DNA of 64,000 nt from Undaria pinnatifida. Lineage: Eukaryota > Sar > Phaeophyceae > Laminariales > Alariaceae. The position numbers and the translations under genes were made by a program. The notes under the pieces were generated by a model. That model saw only the letters and a list, made by a program, of their open reading frames with translations, had not been told where the DNA came from and did no database searches. The stretch lies in assembly GCA_012845835.1 (NCBI GenBank), contig JABAKD010000006.1, forward strand, positions 7,864,637 through 7,928,636. The letters run 5' to 3'. Position 1 is the first letter of the stretch; every line of letters begins with the position of its first letter. Positions 1 to 27,941 of the stretch are shown here, one piece after another.

Positions 1-1520
1 ATATCTCGTCGATATCTTTCCGGACAAAAATAAGTCGTCTTTCCATAAACACACCGCTCGACGTTTGCGTTCCCTCCACACAATACGCAAATGCAAAATG
101 CAAGTGATGGCGTTAGAGAGATCCCGTTGAGAAATATGTCGTCGAGATATTTCCGGACAGAAATTTATCGCCGAGACCTTTCCATAGACAGCGCTCGGCG
201 TTTGCGTTCTCTCCACACACTAAGCAAATATGGCATTAGAGATATCCCGTTTACATGGACCTCGCCGAGATCTTCCCGTTACGACATTTCTGGAAAACAA
301 AATATATAGTCGATATCTTTCCGTAGACACCCGCTCGGCGTTTGCGTTCTCTTCACGCACTACGCAAACGCAAGCGATGGCGTTAGAGAGATCCCGTTCA
401 GGAAGATCTCGCAGAAATATTTCCGGACAGAAATATGTCGTCGAGACCTTTTCATAGACACATAGCTCGGCATTTGCGTTCTCTCCACATACTAAGCAAA
501 TGATGGAATTAGAGAGATCCCGTTTACAAAGATCTCGTCGAGATCTTGCCGTTACGTTTATAAATATCTCGTTGACATATTTCTGGAAAACAAAATATAT
601 AGTCGATATCTTTCCGTGGACACACCGCTCGGCGTTTGCGTTCTCTCCACACACTACGCAAACGCAAGCGATGGCGTTAGAGAGATCCCGTTTAGGAAGA
701 TCTCGTAGAAATATTTCCGGCCAGAAATATGTCGTCGAGACCTTTCCATAGACACACGGCTCGGCATTTGCGTTCTCTCCACATACTAAGCAAATGATGG
801 AATTAGAGATATCCCGTTTACAAAGATCTCGAGATCTTGCCGTTACGTTTATAAATATCTCGTTGACATATTTCTGGAAAACAAAATATATCGTCGATAT
901 CTTTCCATAGACACACCGCTTCGCGTTTGCGTTCTCTCCACACACTACGCAAACGCAAGCGATGGCGTTAGAGAGATCCCGTTTAGGAAGATCTCGTAGA
1001 AATATTTCCGGCCAGAAATATGTTGTCGAGACCTTTCCATAGACACACGGCTCGGCATTTGCGTTCTCTCCACATACTAAGCAAATGATGGAATTAGAGA
1101 GATCCCGTTTACAAAGATCTCGTCGAGATCTTGCCGTTACGTTTATAAATATCTCGTTGACATATTTCTGGAAAACAAAATATATCGTCGATATCTTTCC
1201 ATAGACACACCGTATCGCGTTTGCGTTCTCTCCACACACTACCTAACGCAAGTGATGATGGCGTTAGAGATTAGAGAGATCCCGTTTAGAACGATCTCGT
1301 CGAGATCTTGCCGGGTTACGTTTAGAAGTATCTCGTCGAAATCTTTCCGGCGAGAAATATATGGTCGACATCTTTCCATAGACACCTCTCGTCGAGATAT
1401 TTCCGTTGCGTTTAGAAAGATATCGTCGACATCATTCCGGACAGAAATATATCGTCGAGACTATTCCATATATACACCGCTCGGAGTGTGCATTCTCTCC
1501 GTTGTCGAGAACATCAGCTA
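1..1520. repeat. Satellite array, ~146-bp monomers in ~292-bp dimers
   Basis: About ten monomers can be followed by the recurring phrase GCTCGGCRTTTGCGTTCTC. The best-preserved members (near 331, 625, 916 and 1210) are 294, 291 and 294 bp apart, and a diverged half-unit sits midway between each pair, so the array is a dimeric higher-order repeat. Each half-unit carries short self-complementary blocks such as GATCTCGTCGAGATC. The array decays towards 1250-1520 and is cut by the window edge. Because the period is a multiple of three, a frame stays open on the minus strand for 339 codons (1239 to 220), but it starts at GTG, not ATG, and reads only the repeat; I do not call it a gene. Confidence 0.9.
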
Positions 1521-2105
1521 GGAAATCCTCCGTTCGCCGGCCGCTGGGTCTATACACTGCTCTATGCACACCTAAATATACCCCGCCCGCCGGCCGCTGA
1601 CGGACTGACTATATAACTCCGCTGTAGATGCCAGGAAAATTCTTGGAAAGTTATTCGCGTAGAAGTTGTAATCTGGTACCTCCCAGTCAAGAAATGTTTT
1701 CGACTTGGCCCCAGTTCAACAAAATGGCTGATGTAATGCACACTATTCCTCACCACAGCAGCTTGTTGCCGTGAATTTTCCCAGGCGGTTGGGGTCAGGG
1801 TTTTGAATGGTAAGGAAGCGCGTCTCCCTCTCTGCCCTCTCTTGGCGATAGCCATGCAAATAAACGTCTTCAGTAGACCTCAAGTAGACCTTACCACTCT
1901 GTTGACACTATGGTTGGCGCATACTGTGTACAAGTCAGGATTAGCCCTGATACAATGGTTGGTTGGGTAGGGGTTCGGGATAGGGTTAGTTACACTCGTA
2001 CTGTACACCGTGTCCCTTGAACACAGTGAATTTTTTGGTAAATGGTAGTGTGCCCTCACAGTCTTACCAGGCATTTTGTTTTTCAATATTCTCAGTGCGT
2101 AGTGC
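1521..2105. other. No gene recognised
   Basis: This stretch lies between the satellite and the copine gene. I see no recognisable coding exon or element. It may contain the promoter and 5' UTR of the copine gene, but no core promoter motif is convincing. Confidence 0.4.
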
Positions 2106-2213
2106 ACAGGAGTTGATCCGGCTCCGACGAAACTGTTGATGTCACACTTTACCCTGTTGACAGGAGTTGATCCGGCTTCGACGAAACTGTTGATGTCACA
2201 CTTTACCCTGTTG
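2106..2213. repeat. 54-bp tandem duplication
   Basis: Two nearly identical 54-bp copies (2106-2159 and 2160-2213) begin ACAGGAGTTGATCCGGCT and differ at one visible base. They lie about 10-20 bp upstream of the candidate copine start codons, so they would fall in its 5' UTR or proximal promoter if that start is right. Confidence 0.9.
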
Positions 2214-2231
2214 AGAAAAAAAATGCTTGTT

Positions 2232-18997
<16,766 letters not shown>

Positions 18998-19162
18998 TGT
19001 TAGGGGGAGGTCGGACGGGGTTCGTCGTTTGGCCGCGGCTGTTTGGGCCAGGCTTGACCGTTTCGCGGAAGGTGTGACCGTGAGAGTTGTATATACGGAG
19101 GGGAGGGGGGGTTGTGTTGCGGCTTAACATAACGCCTCGGAAGGTCGACGCCATACAGTAGT
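18998..19162. other. Copine 3' flank
   Basis: Sequence after the copine stop codon, presumably 3' UTR and terminator. No canonical AATAAA signal is seen within the first 150 bp. Confidence 0.5.
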
Positions 19163-19164
19163 GG

Positions 19165-19322
19165 TTCCTCAATAACGCTGGTATGTGCCAGCTGGGAACA
19201 CTGGCATTATAGCGGTAACCGGCCCTACTACGCATACTGCCAATACCGGTTGTTACCGTCTGTGCCAAGGGATTTTATTGGTGCCATTGAGGTAACCGGC
19301 ACTAGAGGGACCGCTACCATCC
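19165..19322. mobile_element. Short pogo-related inverted-repeat element
   Basis: Starts (TA)CAGTAGTGGTTCCTC and ends GAGGGACCGCTACC, which read inward is GGTAGCGGTCCCTC. Internal GCCGGTT, GGCACTA and CCTCAATA words match the subterminal words of the pogo-like transposon at 34082-39373. It is non-coding, so probably a MITE of that broader family. Confidence 0.6.
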
Positions 19323-19986
19323 CAGTGTTTTAGTAGAAGCGGTTTTTTGTTTGGGCGTGTTTCGGGCAGCGCGTTGGCGTGGGGGACGCATACACTTTCA
19401 CACATGTGTGACAGAACGATTTTGTATTCGAACGTTTTTTTCTGATCGCGATGCAGCTATCAATAATAGTGCTCTCAAAAGCGATGTTTGATTTGCGTTG
19501 TATTTTTCCAATTGCGGTCGAGCGAATTGCGCTCCCAAGCGCGTTTTTTTTTTATTTGCGGAAGCTGCTAAAGGTGATGGCGCGAGTCACCCGCCCCCCC
19601 CTCCCCCCCCGGGCCAACCCGGCGTGCTCCGTCCCGGCATTTTTGTAGGGATGCGACGGTCTACGGTGCTAAGGACTGCGGCTATGCATGTTACAAATTC
19701 GCCCCCCCCCATGCTGCGCGATCCCGCTTCCATTAATCAGCTCATGTATCCCTTCTCATCCCATCTCGCGCTACGTAGGAGGTGGTGCTCCCTTGTTGAT
19801 TTCCGGTGCTCTGCTAGTCCAGCTTGCGGTGTATGGTGGATGTTATGAGGCACCGTAATGAACAGCCGAAGGGCTAGTACAAGAGCCCGCTGTCCCGGCT
19901 AACTATTTCTATTCCCGTTGACTACTAAACGTTACAGTTAACTGTTACTGTTACAATTAACTGCTAACTGTTACAATGAACCACCG

Positions 19987-20151
19987 CAGTAGGGGTTCCC
20001 CAATAAGGCGGTCTGAGAAACGCTGTATCCTGATATAAGGCGGTGAAATTCGCGCCGCTCGACTGGGGAATTGCACTCGTAGCCCAGATTAAATAAGGCG
20101 GCTTCCCCCGATAAGGCGGTCGCATTGCTCTCGCACACCGCCGTCCTACTG
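19987..20151. mobile_element. Short CAGTAGG-ended element with AAGGCGGT repeats
   Basis: Begins CAGTAGGGGTTCCCC and ends CCTACTG. Internally it has five AATAAGGCGGT-like words. A related block set (TTAAGGCGGT, AATAAGGCGGT, CACCGCCG) is at 63379-63672. No clear target duplication was found. Confidence 0.55.
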
Positions 20152-20715
20152 GGGGGGGGCTACTGTACCGGTTACAGTTAACGCAGTTACCGACTGGTAC
20201 AGATTACTCCCAGTCGGCGTCTTAACATATAGCCGCTTTTGGACGCGCTCAATTTGCAACAAAGTGGCTGACATCTGGACTCAGACTGGTAACTGTGTCC
20301 AACTATCGGTCACAGCTTGATATAAGATGACCGTTGATGAAAGTGTAGACCGTTGGTAAAGTGTAGCAATAAGGCTTTTTAAAGCGGGCGAGGATCCCTG
20401 CGGTTTGCTGCCAGCTGTGGCTAAAAAGGTAGCGCGTTGTGGCAGAACCGCGCCGTGCGCCAGGTGTTGTTGTTGCGTCGTTGGTATGCTGGTGTCGGTT
20501 TCCTAGTACGAATTCGTAGGAACTCTGCCTCTGTGGCTGCTACTGATGGCAGCCTGCGGCGCGCCGTATTTCTCGGAACGGCGCTCGGCATGGTCTTTGG
20601 TTGGGTGGAGGATCTAGTTTTGCGGCGCGCCGTATTGCACGGAATGGCGCTCGGCGTGGTCCTTGGTTCGGCGGAGGATCTAGTTGTGCGCGCGAGGAAA
20701 AACGTATAGTGCAAT

Positions 20716-21190
20716 GGGGGGGCTCCCGATAGTGCCGGTTGGATAGTGCGACTGCCCTCGATAGTGCCGATGAAATCGCGTGGTACAACTGGAACTATAT
20801 AGTAACCGTATTCCCAGTAGTGCTGGTGCCCTGAAGAGTGCCGGTGTGTTGGCCTGGCACGTACCGGTACTATCGGGAGCCCCCACGGTTGAATAGTGCC
20901 ACTGCCCTCGATAGTACCGGTAAAATCGCCTGGCACGGCTGCGAGTATATAGTAACCCTATTCCCAATAATGCTGGTGCCCTGAATAGTGCCGGTGTGCT
21001 GGGCTGACACGTACTGGCACTATCGGGAGCCCCACATGGTTGAATAGTTCCACTGCCCTCGATAGTGCCGGTGAAATCACTTGGTACGACTAGACTTCTC
21101 GATAGTAACCCTATTCTCAATAGTGCCGGTGCCCTGAATATTGCAGGTGTGTTGGCTTGGCACATACGGACACTACTGGGAGCCCCCCAC
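20716..21190. repeat. Three 150-bp tandem units with inverted outer ends
   Basis: Units are delimited by GGGAGCCCC at 20875, 21025 and 21178 (spacing 150 and 153 bp), and the left edge is the inverted GGGGGGCTCCC. Each unit contains CCCTCGATAGTGCCGGT, a TATAGTAACC block and GTGCCCTGAATAGTGCCGG. The GTGCCGG and CCTCGATAGTG words link it to the pogo-like family. It looks like a MITE amplified in tandem. Confidence 0.85.
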
Positions 21191-21938
21191 TATAGTGATG
21201 TTTTCTATAGACTCCATCAGGGAGTCAAGGGTCTTGAAACCAAACATTTCAGGAGATGTTATGTCAGGCACGGGAAAACGTGCACTGTTGAAGGGGTAGG
21301 GCCGAGTGTTCCACAGTAAAACCTAGTAGTTTGGTGTCCGTCGAGGCAAATTTGTCGTCTTCCAAGCGGCGAAAGTGCTGCCTCCTGTCACCTTTGCATA
21401 AAAACGGTGCTGCTGTCACCTTTGCATAAAAACGGGAAATGGGGTGAGTGCGTCTCACTCGAGGATGTCCAACGGATCATGGGTAGGGGTTTCTCTCTCG
21501 ACCGCGTGCATCGAACTTAGCAACAGCAACCGAGGTAAGATACCCACTCTTTTCTTGTCTTCGGCGATTGTTTGTAAGTCGTTCGTGTACCTTATTGTCT
21601 CATTGTTTATTTTTAGCCCCTTATGCTTTCGCTCACGGGTCTTGTCAAACAATACCAGTGCCTGCAATTTGTGCAAGCAGCGGTTGGTTTTCTTTTCCGG
21701 CGGAGATGCTTTCCCCACTCTTGCTTCCGTTCGCGGGTTGTGTCATACCATACCAGTGCCTGCAAATTTTGTGCAAAGGGGTTGATTTCTCGCTACCGTA
21801 CCAGTGCCGTAACTGTTTTTGATTTTCGTTGCCGAGGGGGTGTGACAGGCGAGAGTGGATGGCGTCGGGTCTGGAATGCAGCATGTGCGACCAGACCCAC
21901 TCGACTGCGTATACGAGTATATTATAATAATAAAAATA
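21191..21938. repeat. Short duplications, no gene
   Basis: Contains two copies of CACCTTTGCATAAAAACGG (about 21385-21435) and repeated ATACCAGTGCCTGCAA blocks (about 21650 and 21750). No convincing reading frame. Confidence 0.6.
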
Positions 21939-22000
21939 CACTCCAGCTGTGAGATGGAAGATTTTGTCGAAACTCATCTTATCTACAAGTAGTATGTATC
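21939..22000 (+). repeat. CACTCCAGCTGTGAGAT family, copy 1
   Basis: CACTCCAGCTGTGAGAT, then GAAGATTTTGTCGAAACTCA, preceded by an AT-rich TATAATAATAAAAATA lead. Other copies start at 32317, 49280, 49767, 50484, 50845 and (minus strand) 61076. Confidence 0.85.
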
Positions 22001-22819
22001 ATATTGGTAGAAAATGTAGAGACTTGTGTCCGTACTAATACGTATCTGGGTAAGGAGTTATTTAGTGGTTGCGTGTTTGTAGGTTTCCTCGGGGTTAAAT
22101 TACTTGGTGCGGTTTCGTCGGTTCACCGGGGTATTTAGTAGTTCATTTCCGTCGGTTTCACCGCAGACAATTAATATGGAGGGGTGTTTTTAAGTCGACG
22201 GGGTTTCTCGTCTTACGCGGTGAACACCGGGTCGATGGATAAATGGATGGGTGGATTGTGTATGGGGGTATGTATCTGTGTTATGTTGACGTTGGCTGCT
22301 CCTTATAGCTGATCGTGCGAAAAGGCGCGTAACGCTATTAATTTTTGCGAAACAATCCGGGCGGTACATACGATAGAGGGAGTCAGGGTATTCATAACTC
22401 GAAATCCAGTACTATTAATACTCCTAAACTGTAGTATCTTAGCAAAGGAGAACCCTTCGCTTTCTTTGGAGAGCAAGGAACCAACTACATGCATGCGATG
22501 CGGGCACTCGGGCGAATTTTGTGATGGAGCGATCCTTTTCGAGCTTCCAGAGGGGGAAAATGCGCTTGTGGAGCTTCAGAGGGATAAAATAGAGGAAAAC
22601 AAATATAACGACGACAGCGCCAGCCGCACGGAGTAGCGTGGGGCTTGGACAAGGACGAGTGCCACGATAGAGATACAGCAGCATTTATCTGCGAAGACAT
22701 GTCTGATTGACGGGGGGCGCCCAAAATCGAAGAACTTCCCAAAATCTTTGGAATGTCATTTGTGTGGTACCATATTTTCATGTCGTACCTGGTACAACAT
22801 TGTTATTCGTTGTTCACCT
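22001..22819. other. No gene recognised
   Basis: This stretch contains only short frames with no recognisable similarity and no element boundaries that I can define. Confidence 0.5.
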
Positions 22820-23240
22820 AGGTTGTGGGGTTGCTCATCCGGTTGCACTATAGTTTTGATCGAAATCAGTTTTTGGGTGAGGTATAGACCTCCTCAATAG
22901 GTTAGGAGCCTCAGCCAAACTACTGTAGTGCACCTCTACCGTTATAGCATAGCATGCGTCTCCTTCGTCTCCTCTGTTTTCTCCGCGGCACCTGACAAAT
23001 ATCTAGGTTCGAACTCTCCCCCGCGGCACCTCAAAGCCTAACCACAACGACCCTACCTAGGCTACTTGCTTATTCCCCGGTTATGCGCGTCGAAGGTGCC
23101 TTTCTCTTCTTCGGCTTCCTGTGCTCTTCTTCATATACAACTGCTGTTGATGGCAGGATAAAAAAAAAGTGGTTTGACATTTACGGGAACGTATAAAACC
23201 CAACTGGTAACGCCGGACGCTTGCTACGGTGGAGGTGCAC
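22820..23240. mobile_element. Remnants of the GCTACGGTRGAGGTG MITE family
   Basis: 22855-22955 carries the GACCTCCTCAATAGGTTAGGAGCC block and ends GTGCACCTCTACCGTTATAGC (a right end). A separate left end, GCTACGGTGGAGGTGCACC, is at 23223. They may be two broken copies or one rearranged copy. Confidence 0.5.
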
Positions 23241-23771
23241 CTCGTTTCTTCCGACTGTCCCCACTATTGCGAAGCTCCAAACGCCACCCAACGGTCGAGT
23301 TTTTTCACATTGTTCACTTAACGTCGATCGATGGACAACCCCATGGGCTGGGTGTACAACTAATAATATATTCGGAAACACCGACGTGATTCCAAACATA
23401 TTCGGTAGTTCCCCAGTTGAGAAGCCTGTCGTACCGGTACATCAACCATTTGGCGCGATAACTGTTCCCCCCACCATGTAGAACGCATGGCCGTTGCCGT
23501 TTCATGAATGCAGATAAACGACACCAGCAATCAAACAACGGCACCATAGTATTGGCCCGCCATTTAAGAAAACACCGAATCTGAGCAAGGCTTGAAACCT
23601 TATGATATGTTGACACAAACCTGGCAGCTTTTAGCATATTCTTACCATTATGTACAATTTTGTGTAGCACTCGCTACTGAGCACGATTTTGCGCCCCCTC
23701 AAACCTGAGCCCGACATTCTTACAGTATCAAGGTTCTTTCTTGTCCATGTTCACCGATATTATTGACGCTA
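23241..23771. other. No gene recognised
   Basis: Only short frames on either strand; no recognisable product or repeat. Confidence 0.45.
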
Positions 23772-24227
23772 CTAGTCGAATCCCCTCCTCCAGCTGTGCA
23801 GATGGCTCGTTGTCGGAGGTGTCCAGCAGAGACAGTCTCGACGATGCCCGCTAACTTCGAGCGCATGTCTGCCGGCGTTATAATCCTGTGAGCCAAAAAA
23901 GCGGGCATTAGCGTCTCGCGCATTGCCATCACCGACCACACAGGAACAACTACCGTCCTCCTCGCCAAGAGCAACTTTTCGAGCGTACGCTCGGTTCACC
24001 AGAACTATCGGCATGAAGTTGGCGCCGAATTGCGTGATCCAGACGCCATTCCTCGCGAGCGACTCCGCTGGCTCGGACAGAAGTAAAGCCGCGAGCGTTC
24101 TCGCATCCACCTGCTGATTCGCAGGCAGTTTTCTATTAAGCTTGCTTAGAACGCCGGTTAACGTGGACCATTGAGTGGATGTGTTGACCTCTCGCAACGC
24201 AACCCCGACGGGCGTGTCCATCACCAC
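23772..24227 (-). CDS. Hypothetical protein fragment, 151 codons
   Basis: A minus-strand frame from an ATG at 24227 to a stop at 23772. The first ~110 residues have a balanced composition (for example RTLAALLLSEPAESLARNG and NFMPIVLVNRAYARK), while the C-terminal 40 residues look random, so a real exon could end near 23900. I do not recognise a family. The region around it is transposon debris, so it may be a transposon gene fragment or fortuitous. Confidence 0.3.
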   Translation of the reverse strand: MVMDTPVGVALREVNTSTQWSTLTGVLSKLNRKLPANQQVDARTLAALLLSEPAESLARNGVWITQFGANFMPIVLVNRAYARKVALGEEDGSCSCVVGDGNARDANARFFGSQDYNAGRHALEVSGHRRDCLCWTPPTTSHLHSWRRGFD

Positions 24228-24540
24228 CAGGAGAAAACCAGCGGCACACCACCACCTGAGACTCGCAACACAGAACAGGCAAGTAACACAGTTGGTGGGA
24301 AATATTAATTAGTTGGTGCGAATGTTACGCCGTCTCCCCGAAACACACAGCTAGTTAAATGTCTAGAGTAGTTTGGTCTCGTATTCGAAGGGTGACAAAA
24401 GTGGTATAGCAAGCTGAGAGAGCATGCTTGATCTATTTGTCAATCACCTTTTGCTTTCCAGCGCAACTCGTAGGAGGTTTTACCCTCAGCGTTGCCCTCC
24501 TCTTGAGAGGGGGGGGGGCATCGGCTTCGGAGCCAAACCA

Positions 24541-25087
24541 CGTGGACTGACTGCAAAACCAATCGTTCAGGCCGAAACGACGGCAGTCGTCTACAGGATG
24601 AAGGGAGCGGTCCACCTGAGCAACTTCTTGCTTAGGCTGGGCTTCGAGTCAGTCAACATGGTACCCGTAAACTGCGGCAGCACAGATAGGAGCGATGTCT
24701 GTCACTGCCAACCGATCCTGCAGCTCGCGCGCCAACCACGATGCTTTTATCATTTCATTCGGGGCTTTTCACGGATCATGATCCGACCCGCGGGCCAGAT
24801 CAAGAGATTTCTCCCTCAACTGTCTCGGGTGGAGTCGGGTCGAATCGGGTCAGGAGGCTTTCAAATCTTACGGGTCGGGTCAGGTCGGGGTGACCCCACC
24901 CGACCCAACCCGACCCGTGAAAAGTAACCTGACCCGTGAAAATCCCTGGCTATTGTTTTCATCCGCGAGTTGGCCCAGAGCGGCAATGTCACCCTTCACC
25001 ACGTGCCGATCGGCACCATATGCTCGCCGTCACCGAGACCAAGCACCTATCTAACATCGCGTTCCGGTCGATCATGAAACATTGAGT
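24541..25087 (+). pseudogene. Ty1/copia pol relic (RNase H end), interrupted
   Basis: QAETTAVVYRMKGAVHLSNF, then LLRLGFESVNMVPVNCGST, then (in another frame) CSSRANHDAFIISF follows the order of copia RNase H (AEAEY..KE..WL..LL.ELG, then D.., then SSR.KHI). The match resumes after 24950 with VFIRELAQSGNVTLHHVP and, after another frameshift, MLAVTETKHLSNIAFRSIMK. The gap coincides with the hAT-like element at 24760-24948. Frameshifts and the insertion show it is dead. No LTRs are visible nearby. Confidence 0.75.
24760..24948. mobile_element. hAT-like MITE, copy 2, inside the copia relic
   Basis: Ends in GACCCGTGAAAATCCCTG, matching the right end of 18566-18792 (GACCCGTGAACAGCCCTG), with GGGTCGGGTC on the left half and CCCGACCC on the right half. 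The left end (CGGGGCTTTTCACGGATCA) is diverged, and no target duplication remains visible. Confidence 0.65.
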
Positions 25088-25275
25088 ATTGGTCTCTCCA
25101 TAGTGCCGATATGTGCCGGCCGGCAATACCGGCACTATAGCGGCAACCGGCACTACTCCGCAAACTGCCACCACTGGTGGTTTTCACCTGTGTCAAGAGC
25201 TTTCGTAGGCACCATAGCGGATAACCGGCACTACTCAGCTGGCGCCATAGAGGGATCTCTTCGTATCAAAGACTC
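25088..25275. mobile_element. Short pogo-related element, second copy
   Basis: ATAGTGCCGATATGTGCCGG, then CGGCACTATAGCGGCAACCG, then GCGCCATAGAGGGATC. The words and order parallel 19165-19322. The ends are only approximately inverted. Confidence 0.5.
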
Positions 25276-26289
25276 CTCTCGCTGAGCGCGACGGTTGCAT
25301 TTTCTCGGGATTTCCAAATTTTCAGCTTGGATTATTCCTTAGGCACGAGTGACTCAGAGGCCGTGCACAAATCGCACTGTCATTAAATATTAGGTTTTGA
25401 CTCATGATAACTGAAAACCAGGGACCGGTGTATTAGGCAGCTTGCAAATATGAGGATTGATCCTTGAATTGTCGAACTCAAAACGTGGTTAGAATAATTT
25501 TATAAAATACTGAAGATGCACACCTCGGGCGGGAATAGCCACGATAAACCCGTCGGATTCTAGCGCTACGTGTGTCCCAAAAGCTGCTTCTCGGCCCCCT
25601 CAGGCCTCGTTTTCGGAGATCTAGGACTCATCCAGCCAATTCTAAGGTGGAACTGGTCGCCAGGCTGTCGCCAGGCAAGACAACAGTGTTGCAGGACTCC
25701 TAATCAGAAACGGGGTAATAAGAAACAAAATAAAGAAGAGGAAGAAAATGGAGGTTGACATTCATAGGAATCTATAAGAAATCTGGGAGGCGTTACACGG
25801 AAGCCAGTGTTGAAAGCACCATCTCCGAAACAAGAAGCCCAGCCTGGGTCAGTACTTCTATTCCGTTAGGTTTCCTGTACTGTATGGCAGGACAACGGAC
25901 ATTATCGCGTCCTATGTGACAACAACTGCGGGCCTCAATAACCCATTGCTCCGGATGGAGTTGCGCAATACAGTATGGTCTAGAAATAAAAGCACGTCAG
26001 CTGGGAAACCCGGGAATGGAACCAGGATGTCCCCTGACGATTACCACAATTAGCTCCCGGGGCGTTCCACCTCCCGGGAAAAGCTGTCGAAAAACATCCC
26101 GAACGACGGGGTATTGAGGTCCGCCGTTGTTGAGGTTGGTCCCGATACTGTCCGTTTTTTTCCCGTAATGTTCCCGGGTGATGACCTGGCGCTCGCTGCT
26201 TCCGCAGAAGGCACTCGTTGACTCCGAGAACTTGGGGGATGAGGCCGAGCTGGGCCGAGAAGCGGCGTTGGGGAAACACGAGAAATATT
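25276..26289. other. No gene recognised
   Basis: About 1 kb with short frames only. No splice-consistent coding sequence or element ends were recognised. Confidence 0.45.
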
Positions 26290-26924
26290 ATTAGCAATCG
26301 GGAACCGATAATGTTGTTTGTTGTTCATAGAGAGAATTCGGCGTTATGGTTAATTTAATTCTTGAAGGCTGTATTAAGAGTAATATATAAGATAACTATT
26401 AAATAGTAATATTCTGTAATTGTACTCTTCACGATATTAAAGCCCGGGGGGGAGAAAAAACAAAATAAACCGCTTGCCATACATGTGATAGAGCAGTACA
26501 GTGGAAACTACTGCAGTAGTAGTAATACATCTGTAAAATAGATGTGATGTTAGATCTAGCTCAAAATTCCCCACCCAAAGTAAAAATACCAACACTTACC
26601 ATTATAGTGGACCAAAAATACGACCCTCCACATACAACTAATCTATATTGTATACAAGGGGCTACGCCGGCGGCCTGGACGGCCGCCGGTCGCAGCGCAG
26701 GATAGTAAATATTAAGAGGGTAAGAAGTAATGCCAAGAGTTAGACGAAGTTTGTTAATTCATATATGGGAGATACTGGAAAGGGAAAATGCCGACAAATT
26801 TTTCCCGATTTCCCGTGTGCGGCGGAACAATGCGAGAAGGCAGCCTGGAAATTATGGGAGAGCATGGTGGTTCACCCCAGCTGGGTGACGCTCTGCGTTG
26901 CTACGCAGAAAGGCGCGGCCACAG

Positions 26925-27361
26925 CTGCTGCTGTGCATATACCATTTGTAGCTTCGTGATGCTGCTGTGCATATACCATTTGTAGCTTCGTGATGCTGCT
27001 GTGCACATACCATTTGTAGCTTCGTCATGCTGCAGGCTCATCATAGCTTCAGCTACTGCTGTACATCATGTACATGTACGTGCTGCTGTAGACTACCGGG
27101 GGTTCAAAAATATTGAGAGTTCGCAGTTCTCCACGACGCCTAGCTGCTGCTGTGCATATACCATTTGTAGCTTCGTGATTCTGCTGTGCATATACCATTT
27201 GTAGCTTCGTGATGCTGCTGTGCATATACCATTTGTAGCTTCGTGATGCTGCAGGCTCATCATAGCTTCAGCTACTGCTGTACATCATGTACATGTATAC
27301 GTGCTGCTGTAGACTACCGGGGGTTCAAAAATATCGAGAGTTCGCAGTTCTCCACTACGCC
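26925..27361. repeat. Nested tandem repeats (34-38-bp units within a ~220-bp duplication)
   Basis: The unit GCTGTGCATATACCATTTGT followed by AGCTTCGTGAT is repeated three times at 26925-27030 and again at 27143-27250. Each run is followed by the same ~118-bp segment (GCAGGCTCATCATAGCTTCA to CAGTTCTCCACKACGCCT; 27025-27143 and 27243-27361). Confidence 0.9.
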
Positions 27362-27554
27362 TGGGTGGCATGTGTTCTCGGGGATTACGAACTTTTCTTC
27401 CCCAGATCCTAGCACAAACCTCGCTTAGTGGCCTTTACAATGGCGACGCCGGCCAGGTAATCGACCCCCCCCCGTGTGTCGGAGGTCAGAGAACACGTAC
27501 CGAAGAAATAACGCGAAGACATTAGCCCTGTGTGCAGACTACGCACCAAACGTC

Positions 27555-27735
27555 TCACAGGGCACGATTTTTCGGAGATCTCGTCGTAGATCTCGACGTC
27601 GAGGCCTCGCGCGCGCGCTACGGCGCCGAGCGGGCGGATCAGCTGAGCCGGTGGTTGCAGGCGAGGCGGGGGCACGCCTCAGCGAAGAAACCGCGCGGAA
27701 AGGCGGTCAGAGGCGGGAGATATCCGCAGACGTAA
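27555..27735 (+). CDS. Possible terminal exon, unknown product
   Basis: After an acceptor-like CTCACAG the frame reads RFFGDLVVDLDVEASRARYG and continues with a Lys/Arg-rich tail to TAA at 27733. The stretch is markedly GC-rich against AT-rich surroundings. A further exon-like block with good splice sites (CCCCAG before 27406, GTAATC after 27456; reads ILAQTSLSGLYNGDAGQ) lies upstream, but its phase does not join cleanly. The product is not recognised; it may be a captured or decayed host exon. Confidence 0.25.
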
Positions 27736-27941
27736 GGATGTGCATATGTGATAAGCGAACTAAGATATATAGATTTATTACAAGTACCAACAACGCAGCT
27801 TGCAAAGATGAGTATTGACCTGAAATTCGTCGAACTCACGGCTGACGTCCTTGAATTTTTTTTATAAAATAGTTTTCTTTGGCGGAGTACGTACGTAGCT
27901 TACTTTGACAGCAGCAGCTGACATTGTTTGGTTGATCGCGC

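Noticed and set aside
220-1239. 339-codon minus-strand open frame with internal ~97-residue repeats
   Set aside because: It reads the satellite array, begins at GTG, and stays open because the repeat period is a multiple of three; no domain or promoter supports it.
26925-27250. CRISPR-like regular repeats
   Set aside because: The units are directly adjacent with no unique spacers, and the context is eukaryotic.
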